Shown: piece after piece, positions 52,883-63,649 of the stretch
How the letters are laid out: each line of letters starts with the position of its first letter
How positions within the stretch are numbered: position 1 is the stretch's first letter
Notes under the pieces: generated by a model
Database searches by the model: none
Told to the model about the DNA's origin: nothing
The model's input: the letters and a program-made list of their open reading frames with translations, nothing else
NCBI GenBank assembly: GCA_945901825.1
Contig: CAMDMC010000003.1
Coordinates: 43,707-107,706, forward strand
Direction: 5' to 3'
From: Bordetella parapertussis
Lineage (GTDB): Bacteria > Pseudomonadota > Gammaproteobacteria > Burkholderiales > Burkholderiaceae_A
DNA length: 64,000 nt
Position numbers and translations under genes: made by a program

Positions 52883-54388
52883 GTGATTCGTAAACTCCTC
52901 CGCTCCCTTGCAAGGTTTGCCCCCGGGCATGCCCACGGCCGGGGCCATGCACGCGGTCATGATCCTAAAATTCATAAGGCCTCGCAGATTGGAATTGACC
53001 GTAGGCTCGTGTCTTCAGGAGCGATTCGAACGGTCGAGGGCCTGCAGCAGGCGGGCTACAAGGCCTTTGTTGTGGGGGGAGCCGTGCGCGATCTCATGCT
53101 TGGACTTCGGCCAAAGGACTTTGATGTAGCTACCGATGCAACACCCGAGGACGTTCAGCATATTTTTCGCCGTGCACGAATGATTGGAAAACGTTTTCGT
53201 CTGGTGCATGTCCTCTTCGGGCCCGAGACCATTGAGGTCTCAACCTTTCGGGCGGCCGCAGGCGAGGACCACGAGACCGATGCCCATGGCCGGGTCTTGC
53301 GTGACAACACCTTTGGCGAGCAGCACGAGGATGCAGCCCGTCGCGACCTCAGCATCAATGCCCTTTACTACGATCCATTAAGCGACACGGTTCTGGACTA
53401 TCACCACGGGGTGGAAGACCTGCAGGCGCGTCGCATTCGAATTATTGGTCAGCCCGATCGTCGCTACAGGGAAGACCCTGTGCGTATGCTTCGGGTCGTG
53501 CGGTTTGCTGCCAAGCTTCAGTTTGACCTCGAGTCAAAGACCACCGAGCCCATTGCCGATCTGGCCGACCTCATTCTGAACGTGCCACAGGCAAGGCTCT
53601 TTGACGAAATGATTAAGCTCTTGCAGTCTGGTCAGGCCTTCTCCGGGCTGCAACAACTGCGTCGCTATGGTCTGCATCATGGCTGCCTGCCACTTGTTGA
53701 CATGGTCCTCGAGCCCGAAGGCAGTGAGAAGGAAAAGCAGCAGGCCCTTTCTTTTGTCAAGCTTGCCCTTGAGCGCACCGACCAACGGGTTCAGCAGGGT
53801 AAGCCCATCTCGGTGGGCTTTTTGTTCGCAAGCCTTCTCTGGTGCCCCGTCTACCGACACTGGAAGCAGCTTGAGGCCCAGGGCAGTAAGGCCGTTCCTG
53901 CCCTGCATGAGGCCATTGACCAGGTCATCGATCAGCAGCTTGATCGGCTCTCCATTCAAAAACGAGTAGTGGCCGATCTGCGCGAGATCTGGATGCTTCA
54001 GCCCCGGTTCGAGAAACGCAACGGCCAGGCGCCCTTTCGGCTACTCAGTCATCTTCGCTTTCGAGCGGGCTACGACTTTCTTCTACTTCGCGAGGCCGTA
54101 GGCCAGGCACCCGAGGGGCTTGGCGCCTGGTGGACCGAGTTTCTTGAGGCTGAAGGGGAAGAGCACCGCGCCGAGCTTGTTCACAAAACCAGTGCACGTC
54201 GTGTAAGCCCGCGTTCCTCCCGGTCTGAATCCGACGCACCCGAACAGACAGAGTCGCTCGACGGTCCTGCCACTGCTGATGCGCAGGAAAAGTCTGGGCG
54301 TCCCCGGCGCCGACGCAGATCCAGGTCTGCAGGTCAGGCACAGGGCGGAGCTGAGGGTGATAGGGGCGATGGGGGATCAGAGCCATGA
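52883..54388 (+). CDS. pcnB: Poly(A) polymerase I
   Basis: About 501 residues from a GTG at 52883. The nucleotidyltransferase core has FVVGGAVRDLMLG, RPKDFDVATDATPE (catalytic Asp pair) and RRDLSINALYY, followed by the RNA-binding domain with GQPDRRYREDPVRMLRVVRFAAKL. A basic N-terminal stretch rich in Gly/His (HAHGRGHARGH) and a C-terminal tail rich in Arg and Ser (GRPRRRRRSRS) extend it. It adds 3' poly(A) to RNA for decay; family also contains CCA-adding enzymes, but the long tail and RRD motif fit PcnB. Overlaps folK by 4 bp. Confidence 0.92.
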   Translation: MIRKLLRSLARFAPGHAHGRGHARGHDPKIHKASQIGIDRRLVSSGAIRTVEGLQQAGYKAFVVGGAVRDLMLGLRPKDFDVATDATPEDVQHIFRRARMIGKRFRLVHVLFGPETIEVSTFRAAAGEDHETDAHGRVLRDNTFGEQHEDAARRDLSINALYYDPLSDTVLDYHHGVEDLQARRIRIIGQPDRRYREDPVRMLRVVRFAAKLQFDLESKTTEPIADLADLILNVPQARLFDEMIKLLQSGQAFSGLQQLRRYGLHHGCLPLVDMVLEPEGSEKEKQQALSFVKLALERTDQRVQQGKPISVGFLFASLLWCPVYRHWKQLEAQGSKAVPALHEAIDQVIDQQLDRLSIQKRVVADLREIWMLQPRFEKRNGQAPFRLLSHLRFRAGYDFLLLREAVGQAPEGLGAWWTEFLEAEGEEHRAELVHKTSARRVSPRSSRSESDAPEQTESLDGPATADAQEKSGRPRRRRRSRSAGQAQGGAEGDRGDGGSEP

Positions 54389-54954
54389 GGCTTGCTGTTC
54401 TTGCCCTTGGGGCCAACCTTCCTTTTGCAGATAGTCCGGCACAGACCACCCTGCAGCTGGTTATGAAGGAACTTCAAGGGCTTGAGAGCAGCCGGGTTCT
54501 TGCCAGTTCAAGACTTTGGCGTTCGGCACCGGTTATGGCTGAGGGGCCAATGTTCTTTAACGCCTGCAGTCTGGTTGAAACCTCGCTTGAACCGCTGCCA
54601 CTGCTCGAAAAGCTTCTTGCCCTGGAGAATAAGTGGGGCCGTGTCCGTGGGCCCAAGCCCAGCCATGCGCGGGCTGCTGCGCGTACGCTTGACCTCGATC
54701 TAATTTGGATGGAAGGTACGGTTGTGGACAGCCCAAGGCTGTCTCTGCCGCATCCCCGTGCCTGCAGCCGGGGCTTTGTGCTGGGGCCGCTTCTTGATCT
54801 TGATCCATGGCTTGGCGGGCGCTTAACACTTCCCCACCCTCTCACGGGCGAGCCCCGTTGCCCCGAAGACCTCTGGCTGCTTCTGCCTGAGGCAGCGCGA
54901 AACGATAGCCAGCCCACTGCCGAGCCCATCAACCCCGTGGAGAAGGCGGCATGA
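54385..54954 (+). CDS. folK: 2-amino-4-hydroxy-6-hydroxymethyldihydropteridine pyrophosphokinase
   Basis: A 189-residue HPPK. LALGANLPFAD at the start, the SSRLWRSAPV loop, FFNACSLVET and the metal-binding RTLDLDLIW motif are typical. It transfers pyrophosphate from ATP to the pterin in folate synthesis. Sandwiched in an overlapping operon pcnB-folK-deoxynucleoside kinase-panC. Confidence 0.95.
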   Translation: MRLAVLALGANLPFADSPAQTTLQLVMKELQGLESSRVLASSRLWRSAPVMAEGPMFFNACSLVETSLEPLPLLEKLLALENKWGRVRGPKPSHARAAARTLDLDLIWMEGTVVDSPRLSLPHPRACSRGFVLGPLLDLDPWLGGRLTLPHPLTGEPRCPEDLWLLLPEAARNDSQPTAEPINPVEKAA

Positions 54955-55601
54955 GGCCCGACTGGTGCCAGCGCTTTCGCTCGATTGTCTTTGAGGGACC
55001 CATTGGGGTAGGCAAGAGCAGCCTGGCACTGAAGTTTGCAGAGCGGTTTGGCTATCGCCCCCTGCTTGAGGCTCCCGAGGCCAACCCGTTTTTGTCGCGG
55101 TTTTACCGAGACAGCGCCCGCTTCGCCTTTCCCACACAGTTGTTTTTTCTATTTCAACGTATCGATCAGCTGCGTGAAGTCTCGCAGCGTGACCTCTTCA
55201 ATGAGTTCATGGTGTCTGACTTTATGCTTGAGAAGGACCCTCTCTTTGCCCGTCTCACTCTGTCGGATGACGAGCTCGCCTTGTACCAGACCATCTATGA
55301 ATCGCTTCGACCCCAGGCCCCCACGCCCGATCTTGTAATTGTTCTGCAGGCCTCTGCCGAGCAGTTGGTGAATCGCATTTCTCAGCGGGGCATCCCTATG
55401 GAGCAGGGCATGTCCCATGACTATCTGCGGGAGTTGTCCGAAGCCTACACCGACTTCTTTCATCGCTACGAGGATGCCCCCTTACTTATTGTGAACACAG
55501 CCGCACTCAACCCCATTGACCGGGAAGATGACTTTGAGGCCTTGGTGCAGCAGATTGTTCAGCTGCGCGGTCGTCGCACCTATTTCAATTTGAATGTCTA
55601 G
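54951..55601 (+). CDS. Deoxynucleoside kinase (deoxyadenosine/deoxyguanosine kinase type)
   Basis: A 216-residue dNK-family kinase with P-loop FEGPIGVGKSSLA, the substrate-binding EANPFLSRFY and the DFMLEKDPLFARLTL segment, plus the lid NRISQRGIPMEQGM. It phosphorylates purine deoxynucleosides for salvage. The start ATGA overlaps folK and panC begins directly after its stop, so the operon couples folate, deoxynucleotide and pantothenate synthesis. Confidence 0.9.
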   Translation: MRPDWCQRFRSIVFEGPIGVGKSSLALKFAERFGYRPLLEAPEANPFLSRFYRDSARFAFPTQLFFLFQRIDQLREVSQRDLFNEFMVSDFMLEKDPLFARLTLSDDELALYQTIYESLRPQAPTPDLVIVLQASAEQLVNRISQRGIPMEQGMSHDYLRELSEAYTDFFHRYEDAPLLIVNTAALNPIDREDDFEALVQQIVQLRGRRTYFNLNV

Positions 55602-56577
<976 letters not shown>

Positions 56578-56581
<4 letters not shown>

Positions 56582-57459
56582 AAGACGCCCTTTAGAAGTC
56601 TGCCCATCTCGGAGGGATCCTTGGTGGTCTTAATTCCACAGGCCTGCATAATTTCAAGCTTGGCCTGGGCCGTATCGGCACCACCGGAGATGAGCGCCCC
56701 GGCATGCCCCATGCGCTTTCCGGGAGGTGCGGTGACACCCGCAATAAAGCCAATAATGGGCTTTTTCATGTTGTCTTTGGCCCACTGAGCAGCGTTGACC
56801 TCGTCAGGCCCGCCAATTTCACCAATCATTATTACGGCCTCGGTCTCCGGGTCGTCGTTAAACATCTTCAAGACATCGATATGCTTGATGCCATTAACAG
56901 GATCCCCGCCAATGCCCACGGCAGAGGACTGACCAAGACCAAGTTCAGTAACCTGGCCAACTGCTTCGTAAGTGAGGGTACCCGACCTTGAGACGATGCC
57001 AATACGGCCTTTGCGATGAATGTGCCCAGGCATGATGCCGATTTTGATTTCCTCTGGCGTGATGAGGCCAGGACAATTCGGGCCAAGCAACAAGGTTTTG
57101 CTGTTCGCGGCCTTCATCTGATTTCGAACCAGCATCATGTCGCGAACGGGAATGCCTTCGGTAATGCAAATGACCAGATCAAGCTCTGCCTGAACGGCCT
57201 CCCAAATGGCCTCGGCCGCACCGGCTGGCGGCACGTAAATAACCGAAACGGTTGCGCCCGACTGGGCCTTGGCCTCTTTAACCGAGGCGTAAATGGGAAT
57301 GCCCTCGAAGTCTTCGCCTGCACGTTTGGGGTTCACACCCGCAACAAAACAGTTTTTGCCATTGGCATAGTCGCGGCACATTCGGGTGTGGAACTGACCC
57401 GTCTTGCCGGTAATGCCCTGAGTAATGACTTTGGTGTCTTTATTGATAAGAATTGACAT
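56578..57459 (-). CDS. sucD: Succinyl-CoA synthetase, alpha subunit
   Basis: A 293-residue subunit with the CoA-binding Rossmann domain ([32 protein letters not shown]) and the phospho-His loop [14 protein letters not shown]. With SucC it interconverts succinyl-CoA and succinate in the citric acid cycle. Second gene of sucCD, 17 bp after sucC. Confidence 0.97.
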
Positions 57460-57476
57460 GGTTATTTCGTTCCTGT

Positions 57477-58637
57477 TCAGCGCGCCGCGGCCACGACTTT
57501 TTCGGCGGCCTCACCCATGGTGTTGGCCGAAATAATGGGCAGACCGGAGTCGGCCAGAATCTTCTTGCCCTGGTCCTCGTTGGTGCCCTTCATGCGAACC
57601 ACCAAGGGCACTTTGAGCCCAACGGCTTTGGAGGCCGATACTACCCCTTCGGCAATCACGTCGCAACGCATAATGCCGCCAAAGATGTTCACAAGAATGG
57701 CCTCAACCTTGGGGTTGCCAAGCATGATCTTGAAGGCCTCGGTCACCTTCTCGGTGGTGGCACCACCGCCGACATCAAGAAAGTTGGCGGGCTCGCCACC
57801 AAAAAGCTTAATGGTGTCCATGGTGGCCATGGCAAGGCCGGCACCATTAACAAGGCAGCCAATGTTGCCGTCAAGCTGAATGTAGGCAAGATCAAATTTA
57901 CTGGCCTCAATTTCTGCCGGGTCCTCTTCGTCAAGGTCGCGAAATTCGACAATCTCTGGGTGCCGAAACAAGGCGTTGGAATCAAAGTTCCACTTCGCAT
58001 CGAGCGCAATGACCTTGCCATCGCCGGTAAGAATAAGTGGGTTGATCTCTGCAAGGGAGGCATCGGTTTCCCAGAAGGCCTTGTAGAGGCCTTGAATAGC
58101 CTGGCGCGCCTGGGCAATGGATGCAGGTGGAACGCCGATGGCCGCAGCGAGCTCGTCAACCTGCGCGTCGGTGCAGCCCTGCAAAGGATCAACATAGGTC
58201 TTGTGAATCTTCTCGGGCTGCGTCTCCGCAACATGTTCAATATCCATGCCGCCCTCGGAAGAACCCATGATGCAGACCTTCTGGGTCACACGATCGGTGA
58301 CCACAGCAAGGTAAAGCTCTTTCTGAATATCGGCCCCCTCTTCAATAAGCAGGCGCCGAACCTTTTGTCCTTCAGGGCCTGTCTGGTGGGTGACAAGCTG
58401 CATACCTAGAATTTGGCTGGCATGGCTACGGACATCATCGAGGGACTTGGCAAGCTTAACCCCACCACCCTTGCCACGACCACCCGCATGTATTTGGGCC
58501 TTCACAACCCAGACAGGCCCTCCAAGCGTTTTCGCGGCCTCAACCGCCTCATCGACACTGAAACAGGCCACGCCTCGCGGCACTGCAACACCGTAACGGC
58601 GCAGGATATCTTTACCCTGGTATTCGTGAATTTTCAT
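57477..58637 (-). CDS. sucC: Succinyl-CoA synthetase, beta subunit
   Basis: A 386-residue ATP-grasp subunit starting [17 protein letters not shown] with GAGGGGAG upstream. [18 protein letters not shown] binds the nucleotide, and [16 protein letters not shown] [17 protein letters not shown] and [13 protein letters not shown] contact the alpha subunit and phosphate. First gene of the operon; a terminator for recX lies upstream. Confidence 0.97.
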   Translation of the reverse strand: MKIHEYQGKDILRRYGVAVPRGVACFSVDEAVEAAKTLGGPVWVVKAQIHAGGRGKGGGVKLAKSLDDVRSHASQILGMQLVTHQTGPEGQKVRRLLIEEGADIQKELYLAVVTDRVTQKVCIMGSSEGGMDIEHVAETQPEKIHKTYVDPLQGCTDAQVDELAAAIGVPPASIAQARQAIQGLYKAFWETDASLAEINPLILTGDGKVIALDAKWNFDSNALFRHPEIVEFRDLDEEDPAEIEASKFDLAYIQLDGNIGCLVNGAGLAMATMDTIKLFGGEPANFLDVGGGATTEKVTEAFKIMLGNPKVEAILVNIFGGIMRCDVIAEGVVSASKAVGLKVPLVVRMKGTNEDQGKKILADSGLPIISANTMGEAAEKVVAAAR

Positions 58638-58657
58638 TGGTTTAACTCCCCTCGAGC

Positions 58658-58717
58658 AAAAAAATGGTACCACGCGGACTTTAACGATCCGGTTTGCCCG
58701 CGGGTTAGGCCGCGTGG
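58658..58717 (-). terminator. Terminator of the recA-recX transcript
   Basis: On the minus strand CCACGCGG (58710-58717) pairs with CCGCGTGG (58670-58677), enclosing a 32-base loop with its own CCCGCGGG palindrome, then seven T residues at 58658-58664. Located 22-80 bp past the recX stop and before the sucC start, so it may double as an attenuator of sucCD. Confidence 0.65.
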
Positions 58718-58738
58718 GATGGGGGAGTGCCTCTGAGC

Positions 58739-59221
58739 TTAGGGCGACTGACTATCGCCGAGCGAAAAACGACGGACCTCAAGCCACCGATAGACCTCGG
58801 GGGAGAATCCACGAGAAACAAGAAACCGAATTTGTTTGGCCTTCTCGTAGGTATTAATAGGGGCTACGCCAAACTTCTTTGCCCAGACTGCAAAGGCGCG
58901 CTCATTCTCGGTCTGATGCAGGTGCTTCTTCTGCGTTTGAATGAGTTCGGGATCGAGGCCGTGCTGCTCGAGCTCGTAAAGCAGGCGTGCATGCCCAAAC
59001 CTTGCCTGGCGCTGATGAACGAAGGCATCGGCAAAGCGAGCATTGGAAAGTAGCTTTTGGGCCTCGAGCTGGTTGAGAAGGTCTTCAAGGTCCTGTTCGG
59101 ACTGCGCAAAGCCCGCAAGTTTTTTGTGAAGCTCTTTGCGGCTGTAGTCTCTACGGGCTAGGGCCGCTATGGCCCTAGCCTTAAGTGAAAGGGGTACTGC
59201 AGACCTAAGCGGCCTCGGCAC
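58739..59221 (-). CDS. recX: RecA regulatory protein RecX
   Basis: About 160 residues from a GTG at 59221 that overlaps the recA end by 17 bp; the frame stays open farther inside recA but without family sequence. The RecX three-helix repeats are seen in [47 protein letters not shown] and [15 protein letters not shown]. It modulates RecA filaments, acting mostly as an inhibitor. Overlap implies coupled expression under SOS control. Confidence 0.9.
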   Translation of the reverse strand: MPRPLRSAVPLSLKARAIAALARRDYSRKELHKKLAGFAQSEQDLEDLLNQLEAQKLLSNARFADAFVHQRQARFGHARLLYELEQHGLDPELIQTQKKHLHQTENERAFAVWAKKFGVAPINTYEKAKQIRFLVSRGFSPEVYRWLEVRRFSLGDSQSP

Positions 59222-60350
59222 GCGAGCCGTCTTTGGAAGTGTCACGGCCACGACGAACCGGCTTTTCAGTGGCCAAGGCGATGTCAGTAGGGTCGTCGGT
59301 GGTTGCACTGACCACCTTGAGCACCGGCGGTGCAAGCTCGGCCACCCCGTAATGCGCACGAACCTTGTTTTCGATTTCAACGGCGATCGCCGGATTCTGT
59401 CGAAGGAACTCACGCGAGTTGTCTTTTCCTTGGCCAATTTTTTCGCCGTTGTAGCTGTACCAAGCGCCCGACTTTTCAACCAGGTTGCACTCTACGCCAA
59501 GGTCGACAATTTCACCCTCGCGCGAGATGCCCTCGCCATAAAGAATATCGAACTCGGCCTGTTTAAAGGGCGGCGCAACCTTGTTCTTGACCACCTTCAC
59601 GCGTGTTTCGGAGCCAATGACTTCATCGCCTTTTTTAAGTGAACCCACCCGACGGATATCGAGCCGAACCGAAGAATAAAACTTAAGGGCATTGCCCCCC
59701 GTGGTGGTCTCGGGGCTGCCAAACATGACCCCGATTTTCATACGAATCTGGTTAATGAAAATGACCATGGTGTTGGTGCGACTAATGGTGCCCGTGAGCT
59801 TGCGCAGCGCCTGAGACATAAGACGCGCCTGAAGGCCGGGCAGGGAGTCGCCCATATCGCCTTCAATTTCGGCCCGTGGGGTAAGGGCTGCCACCGAGTC
59901 GATGACCACGAGCTCGACCGAACCCGAACGCACCAAGGCATCCACAATTTCGAGCGCCTGCTCGCCGGTGTCGGGCTGAGAAATAAGGAGTTCGGTAAGG
60001 TTGACGCCCAGCTTTTGCGCGTACTGGCTGTCGAGGGCATGCTCGGCATCGACAAAGGCGCAGACCCCGCCAAGCTTTTGCATTTCGGCAATGACCTGAA
60101 GGGTGAGCGTGGTTTTACCGGAGGACTCGGGCCCATAGATTTCAACCACTCGGCCGCGCGGCAGGCCACCCACGCCCAGGGCGATGTCAAGGCCAAGTGA
60201 GCCCGTAGAGACGGTTTGAATGTCGGGCGCGACCTCGTTTTCGCCCATTTTCATAATGGAGCCTTTGCCGAATTGTTTTTCAATTTGGGCAATGGCAGCC
60301 GCGAGTGCCTTGGCTTTTTCAGCGCGGTTTTTGGTTTGAAGATCGTCCAT
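59205..60350 (-). CDS. recA: Recombinase RecA
   Basis: A 381-residue ATPase for homologous recombination and LexA cleavage. The P-loop is [18 protein letters not shown] and [18 protein letters not shown] follow, and the DNA-binding loops lie around [17 protein letters not shown] and [16 protein letters not shown]. The acidic tail common in other RecA proteins is here mixed and basic ([16 protein letters not shown]). A LexA box overlaps its promoter. Confidence 0.98.
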   Translation of the reverse strand: MDDLQTKNRAEKAKALAAAIAQIEKQFGKGSIMKMGENEVAPDIQTVSTGSLGLDIALGVGGLPRGRVVEIYGPESSGKTTLTLQVIAEMQKLGGVCAFVDAEHALDSQYAQKLGVNLTELLISQPDTGEQALEIVDALVRSGSVELVVIDSVAALTPRAEIEGDMGDSLPGLQARLMSQALRKLTGTISRTNTMVIFINQIRMKIGVMFGSPETTTGGNALKFYSSVRLDIRRVGSLKKGDEVIGSETRVKVVKNKVAPPFKQAEFDILYGEGISREGEIVDLGVECNLVEKSGAWYSYNGEKIGQGKDNSREFLRQNPAIAVEIENKVRAHYGVAELAPPVLKVVSATTDDPTDIALATEKPVRRGRDTSKDGSRAEAA

Positions 60351-60385
60351 GATGTCCTTTCAGAAAACGAGTCGGGTTGAGACGT

Positions 60386-60414
60386 ACAATACTGTATAAA
60401 AAGTCAGTATTCAA
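60386..60414 (-). promoter_or_regulatory. recA promoter
   Basis: On the minus strand TTGAAT (-35) and TATTGT (-10) are separated by 17 bp and stand 36 bp upstream of the recA ATG. The LexA box fills the spacer. Assignment by consensus only. Confidence 0.6.
60390..60409. promoter_or_regulatory. LexA (SOS) box
   Basis: TACTGTATAAAAAGTCAGTA matches the proteobacterial pattern CTG-N10-CAG with symmetrical TA flanks. It overlaps the recA promoter, so LexA would block transcription until DNA damage. Confidence 0.85.
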
Positions 60415-60435
60415 GTGGGGTTTGATGGTAATTTT

Positions 60436-61050
60436 TTAGGGCGTTGCCGGTCTTGCGAGAAGATGGCCGAGGAGGCCCGCTAGGGCATACCATGCGGCCT
60501 GCTGTTGAATAGCCTTTCGGTCACCGGCAAAGCGCTGGCAGCTCGACCAGGTCTGCCTGGGTAGGCCCTGGGGATCACGCCTATCGAACTCAGCCCAGGC
60601 AAACCAGACCAGGCCCACAGGCTTTTCCTTGGACCCCCCCGTTGGCCCTGCAACCCCGGTAATTGCGGCGGTTAAGAAGGGCCCCGAGGGAAAAGAGGCA
60701 TTGAAAGACAGCCCCTTGGCCAGGGGGCCCGCAAGCTGGCCAAGGCCCTCGGCCATGGCCAGCGCCACAGGCTCGCTCACCGCCCCGTGGGTCTCTAAGA
60801 ACCCGGAGGGGACCTGCAATTGATGCATCTTCACGGCGTTGGAATAGCTCACCACGCCACCTTCAAACCATTGGCTTGAGCCCGCAATACGGGTGAGCCA
60901 GCTCGATGCAAGCCCACCGGTGCAGGATTCCGCGAGGGCAATTCGAGCCCCTGAGCGCTGGGCCGCCCATCCCAAGGACAGGCCAAGCAGATTCACTGCG
61001 CCCTCGTGAAAGGCCCATGGCGCAGGCCTGGGGGGCATGGGCCGAGTCAT
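60436..61050 (-). CDS. pncC: Nicotinamide-nucleotide amidase (CinA C-terminal family)
   Basis: A 204-residue PncC with the family signature ALAESCTGGLASSWLTRIAGSSQWFEGG and AITGVAGPTGGSKEKPVGLVW. It deamidates nicotinamide mononucleotide to recycle NAD. It is the short, single-domain form without the N-terminal MoCF domain of CinA. Start overlaps the pgpA stop by 4 bp; recA follows after a separate promoter. Confidence 0.94.
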   Translation of the reverse strand: MTRPMPPRPAPWAFHEGAVNLLGLSLGWAAQRSGARIALAESCTGGLASSWLTRIAGSSQWFEGGVVSYSNAVKMHQLQVPSGFLETHGAVSEPVALAMAEGLGQLAGPLAKGLSFNASFPSGPFLTAAITGVAGPTGGSKEKPVGLVWFAWAEFDRRDPQGLPRQTWSSCQRFAGDRKAIQQQAAWYALAGLLGHLLARPATP

Positions 61051-61622
61051 ACAAGAACCCCGATGCGAACCAGGATGGCAATAACAAGCAGGGTAAGACC
61101 CGCGGCTGCAAGGTCATCGGCCATAACCCCGAAGCCACCTTTTAGCCTGCGATCGAGCCAGCCCACGGGAGGTGGCTTCAGGATGTCAAAGAATCGAAAC
61201 AGAAAAAAGGCAAGCCCCGTTAAAACCCAGTCGTTAGGAGGAAAAGCAAGGCCTGAGGGGCCAAGGACACTGTCCGTTGCAAGATCGCGGGGAAGCACGA
61301 GTAGAACGAGCCAAAAGGCCCAGATCTCATCGATGACGATACTGGAATGGTCCTCCGTTCCCAGTGCCCGTGCTGTGCGCGCACAGGCCCAGACCGCAAG
61401 CGGAAAACTAATTAGCAAAATAAGCCAGAGGGTGGTGGTTGAGAAGAACTGCTCGAGCACTAAAAAACTCCCCCAGGCCCAGAGAGTGCCCGCGGTTCCT
61501 GGGCCCACGGGTGAGAGCCCAGAGCCCGCCCCAAGCGCGAAAAAATAGGCGGGATGCCGAAGGAAAATGGCCTGCGGTAGGGGAGGCAAGGACGACGTGG
61601 TCTCTGATTGTTCCAATTGCAT
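61047..61622 (-). CDS. pgpA: Phosphatidylglycerophosphatase A
   Basis: A 191-residue inner-membrane phosphatase with GLSPVGPGTAGTLWAWG and the catalytic acidic segment SSIVIDEIWAFW, then FRFFDILKPPPVGWLDR and GGFGVMADDLAAA. It dephosphorylates phosphatidylglycerophosphate to phosphatidylglycerol. It overlaps thiL by 1 bp and pncC by 4 bp. Confidence 0.95.
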   Translation of the reverse strand: MQLEQSETTSSLPPLPQAIFLRHPAYFFALGAGSGLSPVGPGTAGTLWAWGSFLVLEQFFSTTTLWLILLISFPLAVWACARTARALGTEDHSSIVIDEIWAFWLVLLVLPRDLATDSVLGPSGLAFPPNDWVLTGLAFFLFRFFDILKPPPVGWLDRRLKGGFGVMADDLAAAGLTLLVIAILVRIGVLV

Positions 61623-62692
61623 TAGGTCTCTTGGTCACCCGCCGGATGAAAATGATTAAACCCCGCAAGTGCATCTTGGCTCAAAGAAAGGGCGTGGCCA
61701 TCGAGCCCATACCATCGGCTCTGGGCCATGCCGGTGGACGCGGGCTGGCCCGCCGGGCAGGCTTGCCTAAGGTCCACTCTGCCAATGGGGGTAAGCCCAA
61801 GGTTGAGTTGCAAGGCAAGTGCCAGTATGGCGGGCCTTGCGGAAAGCGGCGCGGCGAAAAGAAGCTCGTATTCATCACCGCTGCGCGCCGCCAAAAGGCA
61901 GGCCTGCTGAAGGTCGAGCTCGTTACGTTTGACGGCCGCCTGCAATTCGGGGCCGAGGCACTGGCTAAGGGATTGAAGATGGACATGGGCGGTCAGATCG
62001 AGCCCCTGCGAGCGAGCCTGGGAGCGCTCAAGCAAGTGCCCAAGTTCGCTTGCAAGCCCATCGGAAATATCAATAGCCGCATGGGCAAGCTGATGGTTGC
62101 AAAGCGCCTGGCCCAGAGCCAGTCGGGGCTGCGGCCAGAGAAGCTTCTTCGCGCGGGGCTTGTGCTTGAGGGCATACAACCCATCCCCAAGGTCTCCCGA
62201 TACCCATAGTTCATCGCCAGGCTGAAGACCCTCGCGTAACAGTGCCTGCCCCAGGGGCACAAGGCCCATGGCAGTTACCACCACGGCCTCTTCGGCCTGA
62301 ACACTTACCGTGTCACCCCCCACAAGGCTAATGCCATGCTCAAGGGCAAGTGCATTGAGGCCTTTGGAAAAGGCCTCAAGCCAAGGCTTGCGAATGCCAC
62401 GCAGGTGGAGATTAAGTGTGAAGGCCCAGGGCTTTGCGCCCATGGCGGCAAGGTCGGAAAGACTGACAGCCAAAGCCTTATGGCCCAGGGCGGTCGGATC
62501 GACATCAGAAAGGTAGTGCCGGTTCTCCACCAAGGAGTCGGTGGTCACCACAAGTTGCTGGCCCTGTGGCAAGGGGGCGAGCACGGCGGCATCGTCGCCA
62601 ATACCAATGGCCTGCTTGTGACCTAGGCCATGGCCTTCTTGGGCTGCGCGCAAGCCTGCGAAATAAGTTTGTATAAGACCGAATTCATCCAT
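61622..62692 (-). CDS. thiL: Thiamine-monophosphate kinase
   Basis: A 356-residue PurM-like kinase starting [48 protein letters not shown] and AIDISDGLASELGHLL are standard. It makes thiamine diphosphate, the cofactor of Xsc among others. The start lies inside the nusB 3' end (8-bp overlap). Ordinary order nusB-thiL-pgpA. Confidence 0.95.
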   Translation of the reverse strand: MDEFGLIQTYFAGLRAAQEGHGLGHKQAIGIGDDAAVLAPLPQGQQLVVTTDSLVENRHYLSDVDPTALGHKALAVSLSDLAAMGAKPWAFTLNLHLRGIRKPWLEAFSKGLNALALEHGISLVGGDTVSVQAEEAVVVTAMGLVPLGQALLREGLQPGDELWVSGDLGDGLYALKHKPRAKKLLWPQPRLALGQALCNHQLAHAAIDISDGLASELGHLLERSQARSQGLDLTAHVHLQSLSQCLGPELQAAVKRNELDLQQACLLAARSGDEYELLFAAPLSARPAILALALQLNLGLTPIGRVDLRQACPAGQPASTGMAQSRWYGLDGHALSLSQDALAGFNHFHPAGDQET

Positions 62693-63119
62693 GGGGCCTA
62701 AGCTCAGGGGCAAGTCGATCGAGAACACCGTTGATATAGCGATGGCCTTCGTTGCCCCCAAGGGATTTGGCAAGCTCAATGGCCTCGTTAATAACAACCC
62801 GGTAGGGCACCTCGGGGTGATGGCAAAGCTCGTAGACGCTGAGCAACAAAATGCCATGCTCAACGGGGGACAACTCGACAAGGGGGCGGTCCATGACCTT
62901 TGTTATGGACTCGCGCAAGGATTCAACATGGGTGACTGCACCAAAAAAGCAGTCTTTGAAATACTCCATGTCCGCCCCCTTGCCTTCTTCAGACTCCGTA
63001 ACAACGAAGGCCTCAATTTCGCCAAGCGGTTGCTGAGCTAGGAGCCACTGATAAAGAGCCTGAACCGATAAGAGCCTTGAGAGACGGCGGGCACTTCGAC
63101 TGCGTGAGTCAGGCCGCAT
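62685..63119 (-). CDS. nusB: Transcription antitermination factor NusB
   Basis: A 144-residue all-helical protein from the ATG at 63119, with [21 protein letters not shown] at the start and [21 protein letters not shown] plus FINGVLD-like [14 protein letters not shown] near the end. It binds boxA RNA with S10 in rRNA antitermination. Overlaps ribH by 11 bp and thiL by 8 bp. Confidence 0.95.
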   Translation of the reverse strand: MRPDSRSRSARRLSRLLSVQALYQWLLAQQPLGEIEAFVVTESEEGKGADMEYFKDCFFGAVTHVESLRESITKVMDRPLVELSPVEHGILLLSVYELCHHPEVPYRVVINEAIELAKSLGGNEGHRYINGVLDRLAPELRPHG

Positions 63120-63603
63120 CGTCGTCGTCCGCAGCAACCTCGTCGTCGATGGCAAGCATAAGGTTGGCCATCTCAACGGCAACAAGGCCTGCCTCGTGGC
63201 CTTTGATGTCAGCTCGTTCCTCGGCCTGCTCGTCGGTGTTGGTGGTAAGAACCCCATTGGCGATGGGAATACGAAAATCGAGCGAGACCCTTTGAATGCC
63301 CGCGGCCGACTGATCACTCACAAGCTCGAAGTGGTAGGTCTCTCCGCGAATGACAGCACCGAGCGCAACAAGCCCATCAAACTGGCCTGTCTCGGCAAGT
63401 TGAGCAAGGGCCAGTGGAATCTCAAGGGCTCCCGGCACCGAGACCACCGTAATGTCCGTGCCTGCAACACCCGCCTCGTTGAGCCCGCGAAGGCACGATG
63501 TCTCAAGCGCCTTGGTAATGGAAGGATTGAATCGAGCCACGACAAGTCCAATGCGCAGCCCTTCGCCATTGAGCTCAGGATCAATACGATAGGCGCTCGT
63601 CAT
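63109..63603 (-). CDS. ribH: 6,7-dimethyl-8-ribityllumazine synthase
   Basis: A 164-residue riboflavin enzyme: [46 protein letters not shown] with the catalytic His region, and [18 protein letters not shown]. The C-terminal tail is unusually acidic (ADDDDAA). It joins the pyrimidine and DHBP precursors; DHBP is made by the adjacent RibBA. Confidence 0.96.
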   Translation of the reverse strand: MTSAYRIDPELNGEGLRIGLVVARFNPSITKALETSCLRGLNEAGVAGTDITVVSVPGALEIPLALAQLAETGQFDGLVALGAVIRGETYHFELVSDQSAAGIQRVSLDFRIPIANGVLTTNTDEQAEERADIKGHEAGLVAVEMANLMLAIDDEVAADDDDAA

Positions 63604-63649
63604 AGTGCGGGTCTTTCAAATTGAGGGGAAGGGGAAAAGGCATGCACCA

